Source of the DNA: Opitutales bacterium
Lineage (GTDB): Bacteria; Verrucomicrobiota; Verrucomicrobiia; Opitutales; Seribacteraceae
Assembly: GCA_028101545.1 (NCBI GenBank)
Contig: JAOHKZ010000003.1
Span: 34,910 to 98,909 of the forward strand
Direction: 5' to 3'
DNA length: 64,000 nucleotides
In this document: positions 63,401 through 64,000 of the stretch, in pieces
Numbering within the stretch: position 1 is the first letter of the stretch
Layout of the letters: the number at the start of each line of letters is the position of its first letter
Notes under the pieces: generated by a model
Database searches by the model: none
The model's input: only the letters and a program-made list of their open reading frames with translations
What the model was told of the DNA's origin: nothing
Position numbers and translations under genes: made by a program

Positions 63401-64000
63401 CACAACCTGACCGGATTGACAGCTGGAAAACTTTACCACTACCGATTTAAAGCTGCCAATAATGGTGGTTCATCATATTCTGACACTAGTAGCTTTGTAA
63501 CTGTTGGAACTCCTTCAATTAATGTCACCGGTGCAACCGATGTCACTCCGACTGCAGTTACCCTTAACACTAAAATTGAGTCCAGTGGTGGTGTGTCCTT
63601 CCAAGTTGGAGCACCGTTCTCACCAAGCACAGTAACTGGCATGATGATGTGGATGGATGGTAATGATCATAATGGAGATGGTACTGCAGATACTTCCACT
63701 ACTAACATCACAACCTGGATCGATAAGTCCGGAAATGCACGCCATTCGGACGGGTATTCAAGTGATCCTCAGTTCAAGGTCAGCGTATTAAACGGAAAGG
63801 GTGTGATTGATTTCGATAATGATGACAGGCTTTGGCAGACAGATAACGCGAAGAGTATGTATAATGATGCAGCACAGTTCTCGATGTTTGCGGTTTCAAG
63901 GTATTCTGGTACGGACAGCGAGCGAGTTATTGCATCGGCGGATGATTGGAATTGGATATTTGCCGGGCATGGTCAGTACTATAATCGGGTCGCTCATTTT
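42500..64000 (+). CDS. Giant exported multidomain lectin/Ig-like protein (partial, over 7,167 residues)
   Basis: One reading frame runs from ATG 42500 to the right edge with no stop: 7,167 codons and still open. I followed the frame through every segment and found no frameshift. An in-frame TAG at 42485 makes ATG 42500 the first possible start. No good Shine-Dalgarno is seen. Residues 1-37 are a signal peptide with a hydrophobic core (WVVPTLFGVLLTLSIT) and a likely cut after LDAA. The mature chain is rich in Gly, Ser, Thr, Asn and Asp, has only about ten cysteines and repeats beta-domain modules listed below. This fits a secreted or surface adhesin or glycan-binding filament. Its attachment signal lies beyond the window. 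By eye it is more GC-rich than its neighbours. Expected mass exceeds 700 kDa. Related giants occur in PVC bacteria; exact role unknown. Confidence 0.93.
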   Translation, partial: MKQATQHTFNFKTLTWVVPTLFGVLLTLSITRTLDAAVEGGALLKGTTLSDDSSVVPEQSATSKAIKWSSTDLDPSIFEFDSANPTRLKVKAAGDYFLAFSSPVVEAVTTGSKRSQVHFFIKKNGGSTQIPHANARSTYIRHDSGHTESSGHMHVLLPSLSANDYIEIFAKSFDVANNTVRIGTASLFLEKIASSRTIFSATGTRTVAGTNLNPDTASPLQWTQDVADSGFTHSNSSSSQNITLDSSGKYLVFIDMPISSSVQRASPQIIPKIGGVQVTGGFAAQGYIRALEATSKSSVHWVGLVQTASANQVLTFEVGKRAAGGTVTVPTNEKASVFIEKLADANNLFSARATQLSTGDNWNVAGEVKWATQETIDTVKFTHSGTSNAHQVTVDTDGDYLLLYSDALTSTVARANPRMVVRVNGNDILGTEVASHYIRNSSGHNHSSGSLVTVLNGLKSNDVITIGVSAEAASGTIDDHFPGRLVLIKKPTLPAPVITIAQTSGTSPISASVTFKQDGSNVSVTGFTAADITANDATISNFSGSGHTYTFHVVPTIYPAIINVTIPSGAATTGSGAQTGTGTALTQFRDLVTDDNSLVLYLPFDEGTGTVTKDRSSSGRDGTLGGNPTWVAGKRGYALEFDGTGDQVDVNNFRGVVGNGPITVALWFKSTYNNASAQQSFVSWGVNGGGTRYTLNFDGAKIRLDNGGGAATTTATYADGFWHHIVAIKPSNGNLGNVVHYVDGVVSAHGGSAGDTFNISESSNFSIGADRTGANRINFVGTIDDVRLYAKELNSTAVAALYASGDGEGYYTPTIPTLTVDQYANANPVPVSVTFKRGGSNLPVAGFTSSDISVNGGTVSNFSSSGGGGHTYTFNVTPTTFPATVTVTIPKGAAAGGGGVYENDVVSKSFFASYPISFAPESMEGVEMWYDASDLNADGTTDTGYSAGSAVNSWSDKSGNGYHLTKQGDPTWASQNGLGVVNFDGDDSYYSANEWGGKQEFTILSIARYTHSTNNYRLIADRTSNNWIFGFHSGRMHTWHFGAWLTQVDNGKDTKFHLHSASMTNNDRGNTFFDGSRVGSVNGNGAGGSYMPRQIQFGGWQTNAEYSKGEVAEFIAFDRVLGESERLAVEGYLANKWGIAHQLPAYHFNRDTMAGVGSGISAEITAASPTQAYPIPVTVTFKKNGTNHSVSSFANDFTTSFKPSEINGLELWLDASDGSSILHSSNDVSAWNDKSGNGLQGLQATSSKRPSVVANGQNGLSTIRFDGTDDFIQVRTLKINQAYTVYSVAKTTAGSARDYLFDGITTNSARSLIALRNSGTVQFWAGNWANTSITSPTGFFTLSAVFDNTSSLLSLNGTTVTGKNTGSYSLTNGINLGTNYLSTADFLEGDIAEFIIVDGVASTSDRQKVEGYLAHKWGITAALASAHPYKSSQPTSVGVSSEDFVVQGATVSSVSGSGASYTMNLTPHTNPARIKIKVGEGAAASSSTGERNRRSTKEILFRPPVLKESNLALYFPLDEAENATTVQDWGPHGLVGTVSGNPSRFPGRVGSAFRFPQSAGLGISVPHHRSMRMGSSGAYTHNIWIRMEVGTQQWGTVAGREGGIGRQYFFYLGNNNNANGGFIHHRYMQGSNWSSGPPDAYRVSPLAWTMVTVMNQGNPGVAKTYLNGAPIQTGTITDTIRVEQTTPYKIGNANLKASVQNARLYNVAFTDAEVLALYNSVNAESGAVVINVDNVVPFNAGVASITQPTYSVTVSAFEPTWSASGLPTGLSIDASTGAITGTASGTPANTGTDHAVDLMATNGYGKTTRSVIMKAYPMPSSITDGGAIDLGMYGATLTGSFADVTGTECKVHFFVDTADRGDSNVSAWAQHFILENQSPGSFSRVLSGLTFNTTYSYRLAVENIGGALKWTSSAGTFATLAGLTAPTLGDVNASDTVSPNITPVASTATLNGTLTATGGENPTVYFVWGDNDAGTNYANLSSWDNQIAMGVLGSGPFSTNLTGLEIGKVYYFRTAASNGSGAVVSDSLGIFSVSNQGGQTINVGNIYPTNMKIWLDANHSSASGATWTDRSSSGNDATKNGTPSVVSNAQNGLPLMRYTGTNGHYHSFDRISDIRTVFWVVKYNSGAWWLLGDSSTHHFHGNGANDILGPNHWHSGISSSNMFYVNGSATSKTASWPNGISVMSLVTTADVQANNFSSDRNINGRCANGDLAELIVFNRAFSLGEVQMVEGYLAHKWGLAGDLPSSHPYKTSLTTPVSKSITSATTASATVGSSFTFTVTTDVSNPAFQAANLPPGLTCALGTGVISGTPLAGGTYVSTVVAQSSSSNEYASGILTITIPISAPLLAVEAPGNLVMTSAKLKGSVTSTGGRDATITVYWGDNNASTNAGSWDNNYVLGSKGQVALAHDVTGLTGNTPYFYAFKGVNTSGGTGGTSWSPVQAFTTPSSVSSPILGNLHSVTDITSSAAKLNVNLQSTGGADSNVTFYWGDNDGGTTAGSWDNAITIINAQPGNLVGEITSGLSSPTIYYFRAKANNWTGTTWATSSSSFTPSSIQSAPTKSANLIGWWKFDDDTNSTVKDSSGNNNHGYLRNSSHALVNTQHKSDTPFGTGKSADLNGNHYVVVSTAGEDTFDGGNQFTIASWVKEFPDGGWEPWVSKRGESSQGWQLRRYSGEKSMILTIRGPGGDDQLPASVNPASWTHVAAVWGGGYRKLYVNGEKLESEVRSGAINVTNSALVFGARDNSGNYNPASPNIGNYANIWVDDVRFYNVFLSDTEVEQIYGGGMGDVGQPWISVTSATSATAATGMVFTYQITATNGPTSYSLSEAPSWMSVNTATGEVSGTPTTGGVFTFKIGASNANGTDFKSVAVTVGDNAPFEYSMELTTDFAGMSRSATNAEATVSSTTAAHTSYALSKVFDQDKGTGGDNRWLPFQSALPNINLTFTFTHPFRVTSYKIKGQDNTYNKRGPKAWLLYGSNDNTNWTVVDDMNASSSDHQTGWTSNQERTFSSVDAAGDYKYYKFQFTQAEAANDYMGFREIDLIGVDYTPVSDFNMLVILDENNATFKNAGFRHSLCQANGEDLRFQSSAGAELKYEIASWNQSGKSIIWLNVPSLVRDDKITMRWGNSGSATPSYVTDGSAWSNYLAVYHLDQAQGENAPDSGPHNNHATMRDPQNNEPIKRATTIVGGSYEFPKNQNKDFRNESMSGTMTLDNFALSGWVRATTNDAQDWHDYYGINTTNSGQLRFEANNVNPPRIHVPASVIVHPNLYSSNNSAGKLDQNEWNHLVFSGSGGKLRLYMNGVLNTTADFQESAQVNGFYIAMANNNSAGAIHDEVALHKVGRHERWANATYNNQNTGSNYVNLGTFAGPPYFEDTVTVLYGKKNVAIANFTPTVFGGGSLAYSAAGLPPGVSINSSTGVISGTTDEVGDSSFTITATGSNAAGDVKTSSKTYVIKVSDPDSFPYKVDFTLSGYAGSSTLTQFPVLLTFDSGITGFSYNSLASATAGDLRFYAATGEELPYEIESWDTTGASRVWVRAGTIAGNATKITAAWGDASQATAPNYVFDGSTWSNGYQAAWHFQEMSGVLTTDSTTNNRHLTAEGGATTGTGQVGNGIVLDGSNDQLEAIGFKGITGAAARTMETWVKTSSTDKALMSWGQDAVNAKWIWRTQGSGNHRVELNGGGRESNAAMNNNTWRHVAAVFPENAANLNSIKFYIDGVETGYASGYTTLPATGDYLDVRLGNDHSNRRLNGSMDEARISSVGRSTDWIKASYDNQKSSSNFVTRGSVIGPRIVTSPLVATATVGTSFTYNASAVGSPSSYTILNLPGGLQFNPSSGQVTGTPTTAGVYPVSLIVAYSDDDGNLTDLDSNPDQLGSIFAPENPGDPEQVILSLTVNAVAPTVTTLAASSIDSTKASFDGNVTSTGGDAPDIRIYYGLTDGGTTAASWTNVQEIGKKGGEFGYVIGDLIPSTTYRYRVRAYNSAATTGVWASNTISFSTQASNKPVVNNGVVLNATGTSITFKGGVTTTGTGTIALGSGPFTGDRYPNLKLWLDANDTSTMDQGTFAGEIGTPSNNQQIGYWADKSGTGHHATVYGNVNANKPKYYSANMNSKPTVQFDGSNDYLILQNGRSDFHQWDKLTVLVVYEDWGSGNWRRVLGNVDHQTGGWCLTWNNASTFRFRIVGTSGGDDRTFSGTRQQTHLVSLTYNGNVRSGTLDGQFQQMTDTGVLPDNPNADFVIGGAGRDSGSPHSASKVRISEVLIYKDDLAAADIQKLEGYLAHKWNLTNRLAGGHPYASSAPTFADPLAAVDLTLYWGTNDGGENPAQWEHEVDLGRYYKEQVDVNGFNAYGYQSTWRNDSYLRNIENLRSASHDQYVQIKGEPGSPAQSGMYFNGTADFINAGVIRNTNNNLGWEDNFMTLFTTTFKAPTTGNYRFKMDQKDDRHAMWIDLDQDGVFEGGSGTNGASGNEILNPNGGGTPNVNENWTSGNVALTGGQEYLLAIGHWQGGGGARIRPWVEIPGGSFVVMNPLAPAQDGYYNIKGLSNGNFLPEQSLLEANGTNLVAGNTYYYRIKGVNSQGEDWADSTASFVSENALDSSTGTLTFNTDGPTPSWTASSGAGGTGTIVNRSYTDSSSNTISYNVAKFDFDRLNIGDGVAVTLSGANPLEINVAGDATILSTLDANGTLGDSTAGVRKSKLGGGFGGYKWDGNGWGAGTGPEHLTSADTFKSGGAQFKGWIDFSSSTLVAGAEPGGGSYAGVGGRPEAVGGAGEYQTINASGGTYGDADLTHLLAGSGGGGGNERQGGGGGGAIKIVSTGTLTLGANIWADGGAGGARWNEARRSGGSGSGGAIYLKGDNVVINSGVTISASGGLPARHGNGLITGGNTWASDGGGAGAAAGGGGRVYLEATSSLINNSSATNSNLVATGGTGTNRPGTDGTVKLIRPQVTSLVFTSGTLVIDTSMATITHSDGSFLAGSFVDKTYTHSDGTGYPYKVCVFTADEINLGSGVLITLQGSNALSLRTRNNGDFTLSTQLIANGTDGGDHSADTVGKLGGYDGGGKSRNAKGPGKGANRQYGDDGLGGAYAKEGVRLTGTNALWGNVNGDYHLTDLLGGSGGGGGQYKAGGAGGGAIELVAHGAGLLKLNTGSRITVNGGDTTNSNRGGGGGAGGSIRLVGGSIENNGELQARGGGLEPGGLADMDGTGGRIAFDSNGTIKIGTYDLSGHSKSAHNTWELQRYPFLDGTLALKGDSGVDDLSYASGTLTIDTSAAYWHHSGGDHGSGVLQSYDDDGIEYKTCTFTFDSISLSGSVNVVLQGDNSLILKTQSNGNINVGVDLSADATDQTYDSSRSPSNNRHYKSVGKLGGRSGKIAGTFVGEGPGKGQTRIEGATESDGFKQKGGGAGYGSAGEYSAGGFGEAYGSASLAHLHGGSSGGSGQHMGSGAGGGAISLEAHGDGNLTIQTGVTVSANGSKNNQAETNDRNGGGGSGGSIRLAGNYIFNNGTISAKGGTGAKMASGGGGRVAFNFRSGVSKGTVDVGSGDYTGTVVENSTPIIINPGVISITYDNLNYQAPATRANDLVLWYKFDETSGTTVKDSSGNGRDGTAVNAGGSSWVPGVMGNGLKIDSGTMASSNSGGQYVDMGTNWTIGGSMSISTWLYMDIFANYARVMDIGNGADVDNILIAQNGTNSKFEFAVKDTLGGNEGHTQNGSALLQQWFHLAVTVTNGDTNAARYKFYLNGSFLGQSGTDKSLPISKVRTNQWLGRSNWANDAYMKGRFDDFRIYVGELTPLDVSAIYNETASPIAGTVNALYGPTAFTATGLPSGLSIDANGRITGRSTAVGDHNVTIGASNLSGSANSEVITLRVAANKPVFASTDNAFSPLDLSPGLWVDASDVTTITGSTSTVSQWSDKSGNNRHLTQSTAASRPTYKWNALNGLSVVQFDGSDDYFDGTGLGTPGSISAFAVINRHSAVANGVLLASDGAWSGTKLHLATDSNGLNSKMALNGGGSIVGSNTKTLNAWSIDTFHRGDVTNWGSTGTIFHNGSTDATASLGANTLLSLSAFNIGNWDDGSTKQRHLDGDIAELIIYPANISDHDRQRVEVYLARKWGLLSIMPSPVPSPSDASKNPYVSTIGGNSVTTSVPLVDDGGEDANVTIFYGTADLGAGLGGPWTPAAIGAPMNLWLDASDTSTIGGLGWTTQHLTGDADSKIATSETYTAKINVNGSNKTINGVTFTGSNGTSGTGWKYTQGFTNTHNSNTSSVGGQMGAMLSNGFRFNGIPQILTMTGLTVGKRYTLALYSQAWGSNRPCVFTCSSLPGSMTVNQDQYHASSQDGLLLECTYEAKTTEVDFEINPVAGHTWHLYAFSNREANSIPEWQDKSGRNYHFAQATLADQPKIGVVQINGLNTIDFDGAGDRLTNNSYPMGGTNTIYAVGYSAGNGYKRLLNSFTDGYFFMGSGNGTPNMATFYGGGSWNDVATNAPGSSLATATIIGMTNNNTTATPYYNGTAMTTKNGNMGSGTTGFALGAINSNGTQAWDGPIAEIVVTNSVLSTADRQKLEGYLAHKWGLTGNLASNHPYKTTLPPPVSWDGNVSIDTLQSTGSIAAGLTGLTTNTSYYFRMRAVNAGGTSWSDAYAFRTGTVALPPAITTAPVSNVATTSVTSAGNLLSYDGNDQPTVTLYYDPDDNASTEIPRAFGNLKLWLDANDTANMDTAYAAGSSQPADNGLVGFWKDKSGNNNHAIARNNSASARPTYKATSFSGRPTLHFNGKYMSVSNSASGFDNWDKMTVFVVVDEQGSNSWAWWFSKAQTFNSSTDNAWSFMARRADLHTYGFRMYGTSAGDALEAADANLHNAGIMALTYGYGKRTLHFNNDVLIESSDSGSIRAHNSVPLVIGGHNGGANGANIYISEFLVYNEVVAGLDRQIMEGYLAHKWGLAGSLPTGHLYKTSAPSGIKTPQTTASLGQKNTGAFTHNLTGLTAGKLYHYRFKAANNGGSSYSDTSSFVTVGTPSINVTGATDVTPTAVTLNTKIESSGGVSFQVGAPFSPSTVTGMMMWMDGNDHNGDGTADTSTTNITTWIDKSGNARHSDGYSSDPQFKVSVLNGKGVIDFDNDDRLWQTDNAKSMYNDAAQFSMFAVSRYSGTDSERVIASADDWNWIFAGHGQYYNRVAHF
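42761..43972 (+). repeat. Three N-terminal beta modules of about 100-150 residues
   Basis: Three diverged copies follow one another. Each opens with a (S/D)GDYFLAF-like strand: AAGDYFLAFSS near 42770, SSGKYLVFIDM near 43236 and TDGDYLLLYSD near 43686. Each closes with a strand like ASLFLEKI, ASVFIEKL or GRLVLIKK. Copies 1 and 3 also share a YIRxxSGHxxSSG segment. The fold resembles C1q/TNF-like or jelly-roll sandwiches, but I do not recognise the family. Confidence 0.6.
43969..45195 (+). repeat. Two bacterial Ig-like domains flanking the first LamG domain
   Basis: Ig-like copies at about 43969-44240 and 44942-45195 share the order PxxVSVTFKxxGSN, then a GF-(T)(A/S)xDI block, a TxSNFSxSG strand, HTYTFxVxPTxxPAxxxVTIP and GAA. 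Between them (about 44279-44920) is a LamG/concanavalin-like domain with LVLYLPFDEGTG, DRSSSGRDG, LEFDGTGD and a WHHIVAIKP strand. The Ig copies are close relatives and look like a tandem duplication separated by the lectin module. Confidence 0.65.
45263..45940 (+). repeat. WLDASD/EGYLAHKWG module, copy 1
   Basis: A concanavalin-like module opening with MWYDASDLNADG, then SWSDKSGNGYHLT and VVNFDGDDSYY, and closing with EGYLANKWG (45887-45913). This opening and closing pair defines the recurring module of this protein. Copy 1 stands in tandem after the second Ig-like domain. Confidence 0.7.
46010..46965 (+). repeat. Ig-like domain split by module copy 2
   Basis: The N-terminal half of an Ig-like domain (PIPVTVTFKKNGTNHSVSSF, about 46010-46080) is followed by a complete WLDASD module (LELWLDASDGSS to EGYLAHKWG, 46727-46753, and HPYKSS). 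The C-terminal half of the Ig-like domain then resumes at about 46803 (SSEDFVVQGATVSSVSGSG, then MNLTPHTNPARIKIKV). Joining the two halves recreates the sequence order of the intact copies at 43969 and 44942. Confidence 0.68.
47021..48600 (+). repeat. LamG domain, putative-Ig domain and two Fn3-like domains
   Basis: A LamG-type domain (LALYFPLDEAENATT, about 47021-47665), a putative-Ig (He_PIG) domain with GLPTGLSIDASTGAITGT (about 47680-47945), then two Fn3-like domains (about 47960-48265 and 48268-48600). The second Fn3-like copy shows the local hallmark TGGENPTVYFVWGDNDAG followed by LTGLEIGKVYYFRTAASN. Confidence 0.65.
48640..50155 (+). repeat. Module copy 3, putative-Ig domain and two Fn3-like domains
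   Basis: A module opening MKIWLDANHSSA with DRSSSGNDA and closing EGYLAHKWG (49187-49213), a putative-Ig domain (NLPPGLTCALGTGVISGT, about 49262-49530) and two intact Fn3-like domains (about 49532-49842 and 49843-50155), each with a VYWGDN or FYWGDN strand followed by SWDN and a TGL/SGL-xxxTxYYFR strand. These intact copies are the reference for the split copies further on. Confidence 0.65.
50180..51635 (+). repeat. LamG domain, putative-Ig domain and F5/8 type C (discoidin) domain
   Basis: A LamG domain (LIGWWKFDDDTNSTVKDSSG, about 50180-50845), a putative-Ig domain (APSWMSVNTATGEVSGT, about 50858-51115), then a discoidin domain (about 51128-51635) recognisable by YALSKVFDQDKGTGGDNRW, the strand FRVTSYKIKG, GPKAWLLYGSND, and YYKFQFT followed by GFREIDLIG. 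Discoidin domains bind glycans or lipids. Confidence 0.7.
51640..53830 (+). repeat. Two DUF2341 plus LamG units
   Basis: Two units, each a DUF2341 domain joined to a LamG-type domain, separated by a putative-Ig domain (GLPPGVSINSSTGVISGTT, about 52600-52870). Unit 2 (about 52874-53830) is the clearer: FPYKVDFTLSGYAG, QFPVLLTFDS, GDLRFYAATGEELPYEIESW, RVWVRAGTIAGN and TWSNGYQAAWHFQEMSG. Unit 1 (about 51640-52575) has GEDLRFQSSAGAELKYEIAS and WSNYLAVYHLDQAQGENAPD, with a shortened start. Confidence 0.72.
53860..56260 (+). repeat. Putative-Ig, Fn3-like and a split Fn3-like domain carrying module 4 and a PA14-like domain
   Basis: After a putative-Ig domain (53860-54190) and an intact Fn3-like domain (54190-54485), a third one starts (GTSITFKGGVTTTGTGT, to about 54600) and is interrupted by module 4 (LKLWLDANDTSTMD to EGYLAHKWN, 55313-55339). 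Fn3-like sequence returns as DLTLYWGTNDGGENPAQW near 55420. It is interrupted again by a PA14-like domain (about 55630-56075; FKAPTTGNYRFKMDQKDDRH and WIDLDQDGVFEGG). The final strand NTYYYRIKGVNSQGEDW ends near 56230. Confidence 0.62.
56265..59170 (+). repeat. Three large glycine-rich repeats
   Basis: Three copies of about 290-350 residues begin near 56280 (GTLTFNTDGPTPSWTAS), 57350 (GTLVIDTSMATITHSDGS) and 58266 (GTLTIDTSAAYWHHSGGD). Each has a repeated layout: an LSTLDANGT- or LSTQLIANGT-like strand, a KLGG block, a glycine-rich middle, an L(T/A)(H/D)L..GGSGGG(G) block, a GGGAI(K/E/S)(I/L) strand, a second NGG/SANG block and an NNG(T/E) strand. Composition and strand periodicity suggest a right-handed beta-helix or pectin-lyase-like/autotransporter-like solenoid. 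Confidence 0.62.
59195..60830 (+). repeat. LamG domain, putative-Ig domain and module copy 5
   Basis: A LamG domain (LVLWYKFDETSGTTVKDSSG to FDDFRIYVGEL, about 59195-59885), a putative-Ig domain (GLPSGLSIDANGRITG, about 59890-60095), then a module in tandem (PGLWVDASDVTTIT, SQWSDKSGNNRHLT, VVQFDGSDDYF) closing with a diverged EVYLARKWG (60788-60814). Confidence 0.66.
60860..62400 (+). repeat. Fn3-like domain split by module 6, which itself carries an insert
   Basis: The Fn3-like start (DANVTIFYGTADLGAG, about 60860-61000) is followed by module 6 (MNLWLDASDTSTIGG). The module is interrupted at about 61075 by roughly 175 residues of a jelly-roll-like unit (INVNGSNKTINGVTFTGSNG, LTVGKRYTLALYSQAWG, VDFEINPVAGHTWHLYAFSN). 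Module 6 resumes at about 61605 (WQDKSGRNYHF), closes with EGYLAHKWG (62162-62188) and HPYKTT. The Fn3-like rest then follows (SWDGNVSIDTLQSTGSIAAG, TSYYFRMRAVN). Three nesting levels. Confidence 0.62.
62402..63500 (+). repeat. Fn3-like domain split by module copy 7
   Basis: The Fn3-like start (QPTVTLYYDPDDNASTE, about 62402-62560) is followed by module 7 (LKLWLDANDTANMDTAYAAG, WKDKSGNNNHA, EGYLAHKWG at 63263-63289). The Fn3-like end (NTGAFTHNLTGLTAGKLYHY, KAANNGGSSYSD) runs to about 63500. The insertion point matches the one in the domain before it. Confidence 0.66.
63502..64000 (+). repeat. Fn3-like start and module copy 8, cut by the window edge
   Basis: An Fn3-like start (TPTAVTLNTKIESSGG, about 63502-63600) is followed by module 8 (MMMWMDGNDHNGDGTADTST, TWIDKSGNARHSDG, VIDFDNDDRLWQ). 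The window ends inside this module, before its expected EGYLAHKWG closing. This shows that the repeat array continues to the right. Confidence 0.64.

Noticed and set aside
42500..64000. CRISPR array or tandem DNA repeat region
   Set aside because: The repetition is at protein level with diverged DNA and irregular spacing; there are no identical direct repeats with uniform spacers.
1..64000. Mobile elements, prophage or integrative island
   Set aside because: No transposase, integrase, tRNA-flanked att site or terminal inverted repeat was seen; housekeeping genes continue up to the giant gene.

Overview
The window is a stretch of bacterial chromosome with about 38 ordinary genes in its first 42 kb and the start of one enormous gene in its last 21.5 kb. 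There are no rRNA genes, recognisable tRNAs, CRISPR arrays, insertion sequences or phage genes. The combination of a complete alternative complex III operon, cbb3-like oxidase subunits, a discoidin-tailed FAD oxidoreductase and a LamG/DUF2341 giant with repeated EGYLAHKWG motifs suggests an aerobic, Gram-negative Verrucomicrobiota (Opitutae-like) or a related PVC bacterium, probably marine. That placement is inference from gene content; no marker gene was compared.

Layout. 1-8.5 kb: the tail of malQ, an ABC exporter, an M50-like peptidase, a HAD protein, a DjlA-like co-chaperone, and a four-gene MacAB/TolC-type efflux operon on the minus strand. 8.5-20.1 kb, minus strand: one tightly packed operon reading actA-B-C-D-E-F, a small membrane protein, a CcoN-like oxidase subunit I, a CcoO-like subunit fused to an extra cytochrome c, and a monohaem cytochrome c. 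This would take electrons from quinol to c-type haems. The CcoN-like subunit, however, lacks both expected low-spin haem ligands and one of the three CuB ligands. 20.4-30.9 kb: FAD oxidoreductase, a coiled-coil membrane protein with a small lipoprotein, rsmI, a Ppx/GppA phosphatase, a GH13 debranching-type enzyme, mnmA and three small unknown genes. 31-36.4 kb: sucA-sucB-lpdA, the 2-oxoglutarate dehydrogenase complex. 36.5-42.1 kb: an anti-sigma-like protein with its ECF sigma factor, a TIM-barrel sugar isomerase/epimerase, a DUF2851 protein, a YacP-like NYN protein and fabD.

42.5-64 kb is a single uninterrupted reading frame of 7,167 codons on the plus strand. It begins with a signal peptide and is still open at the right edge. 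All shorter reading frames in this region, on both strands, are shadows of it. The product is a mosaic: three N-terminal beta modules, bacterial Ig-like domains, LamG-type lectin-like domains, eight copies of a module that opens with WLDA(S/N)D and usually closes with EGYLAHKWG, putative-Ig and Fn3-like domains, a discoidin domain, two DUF2341 units, a PA14-like unit and three large glycine-rich repeats. Several lectin-like modules are nested inside Ig-like or Fn3-like domains, and one contains a further insert, giving three levels of nesting. This is the most unusual object here, followed by the ligand-poor oxidase subunit.
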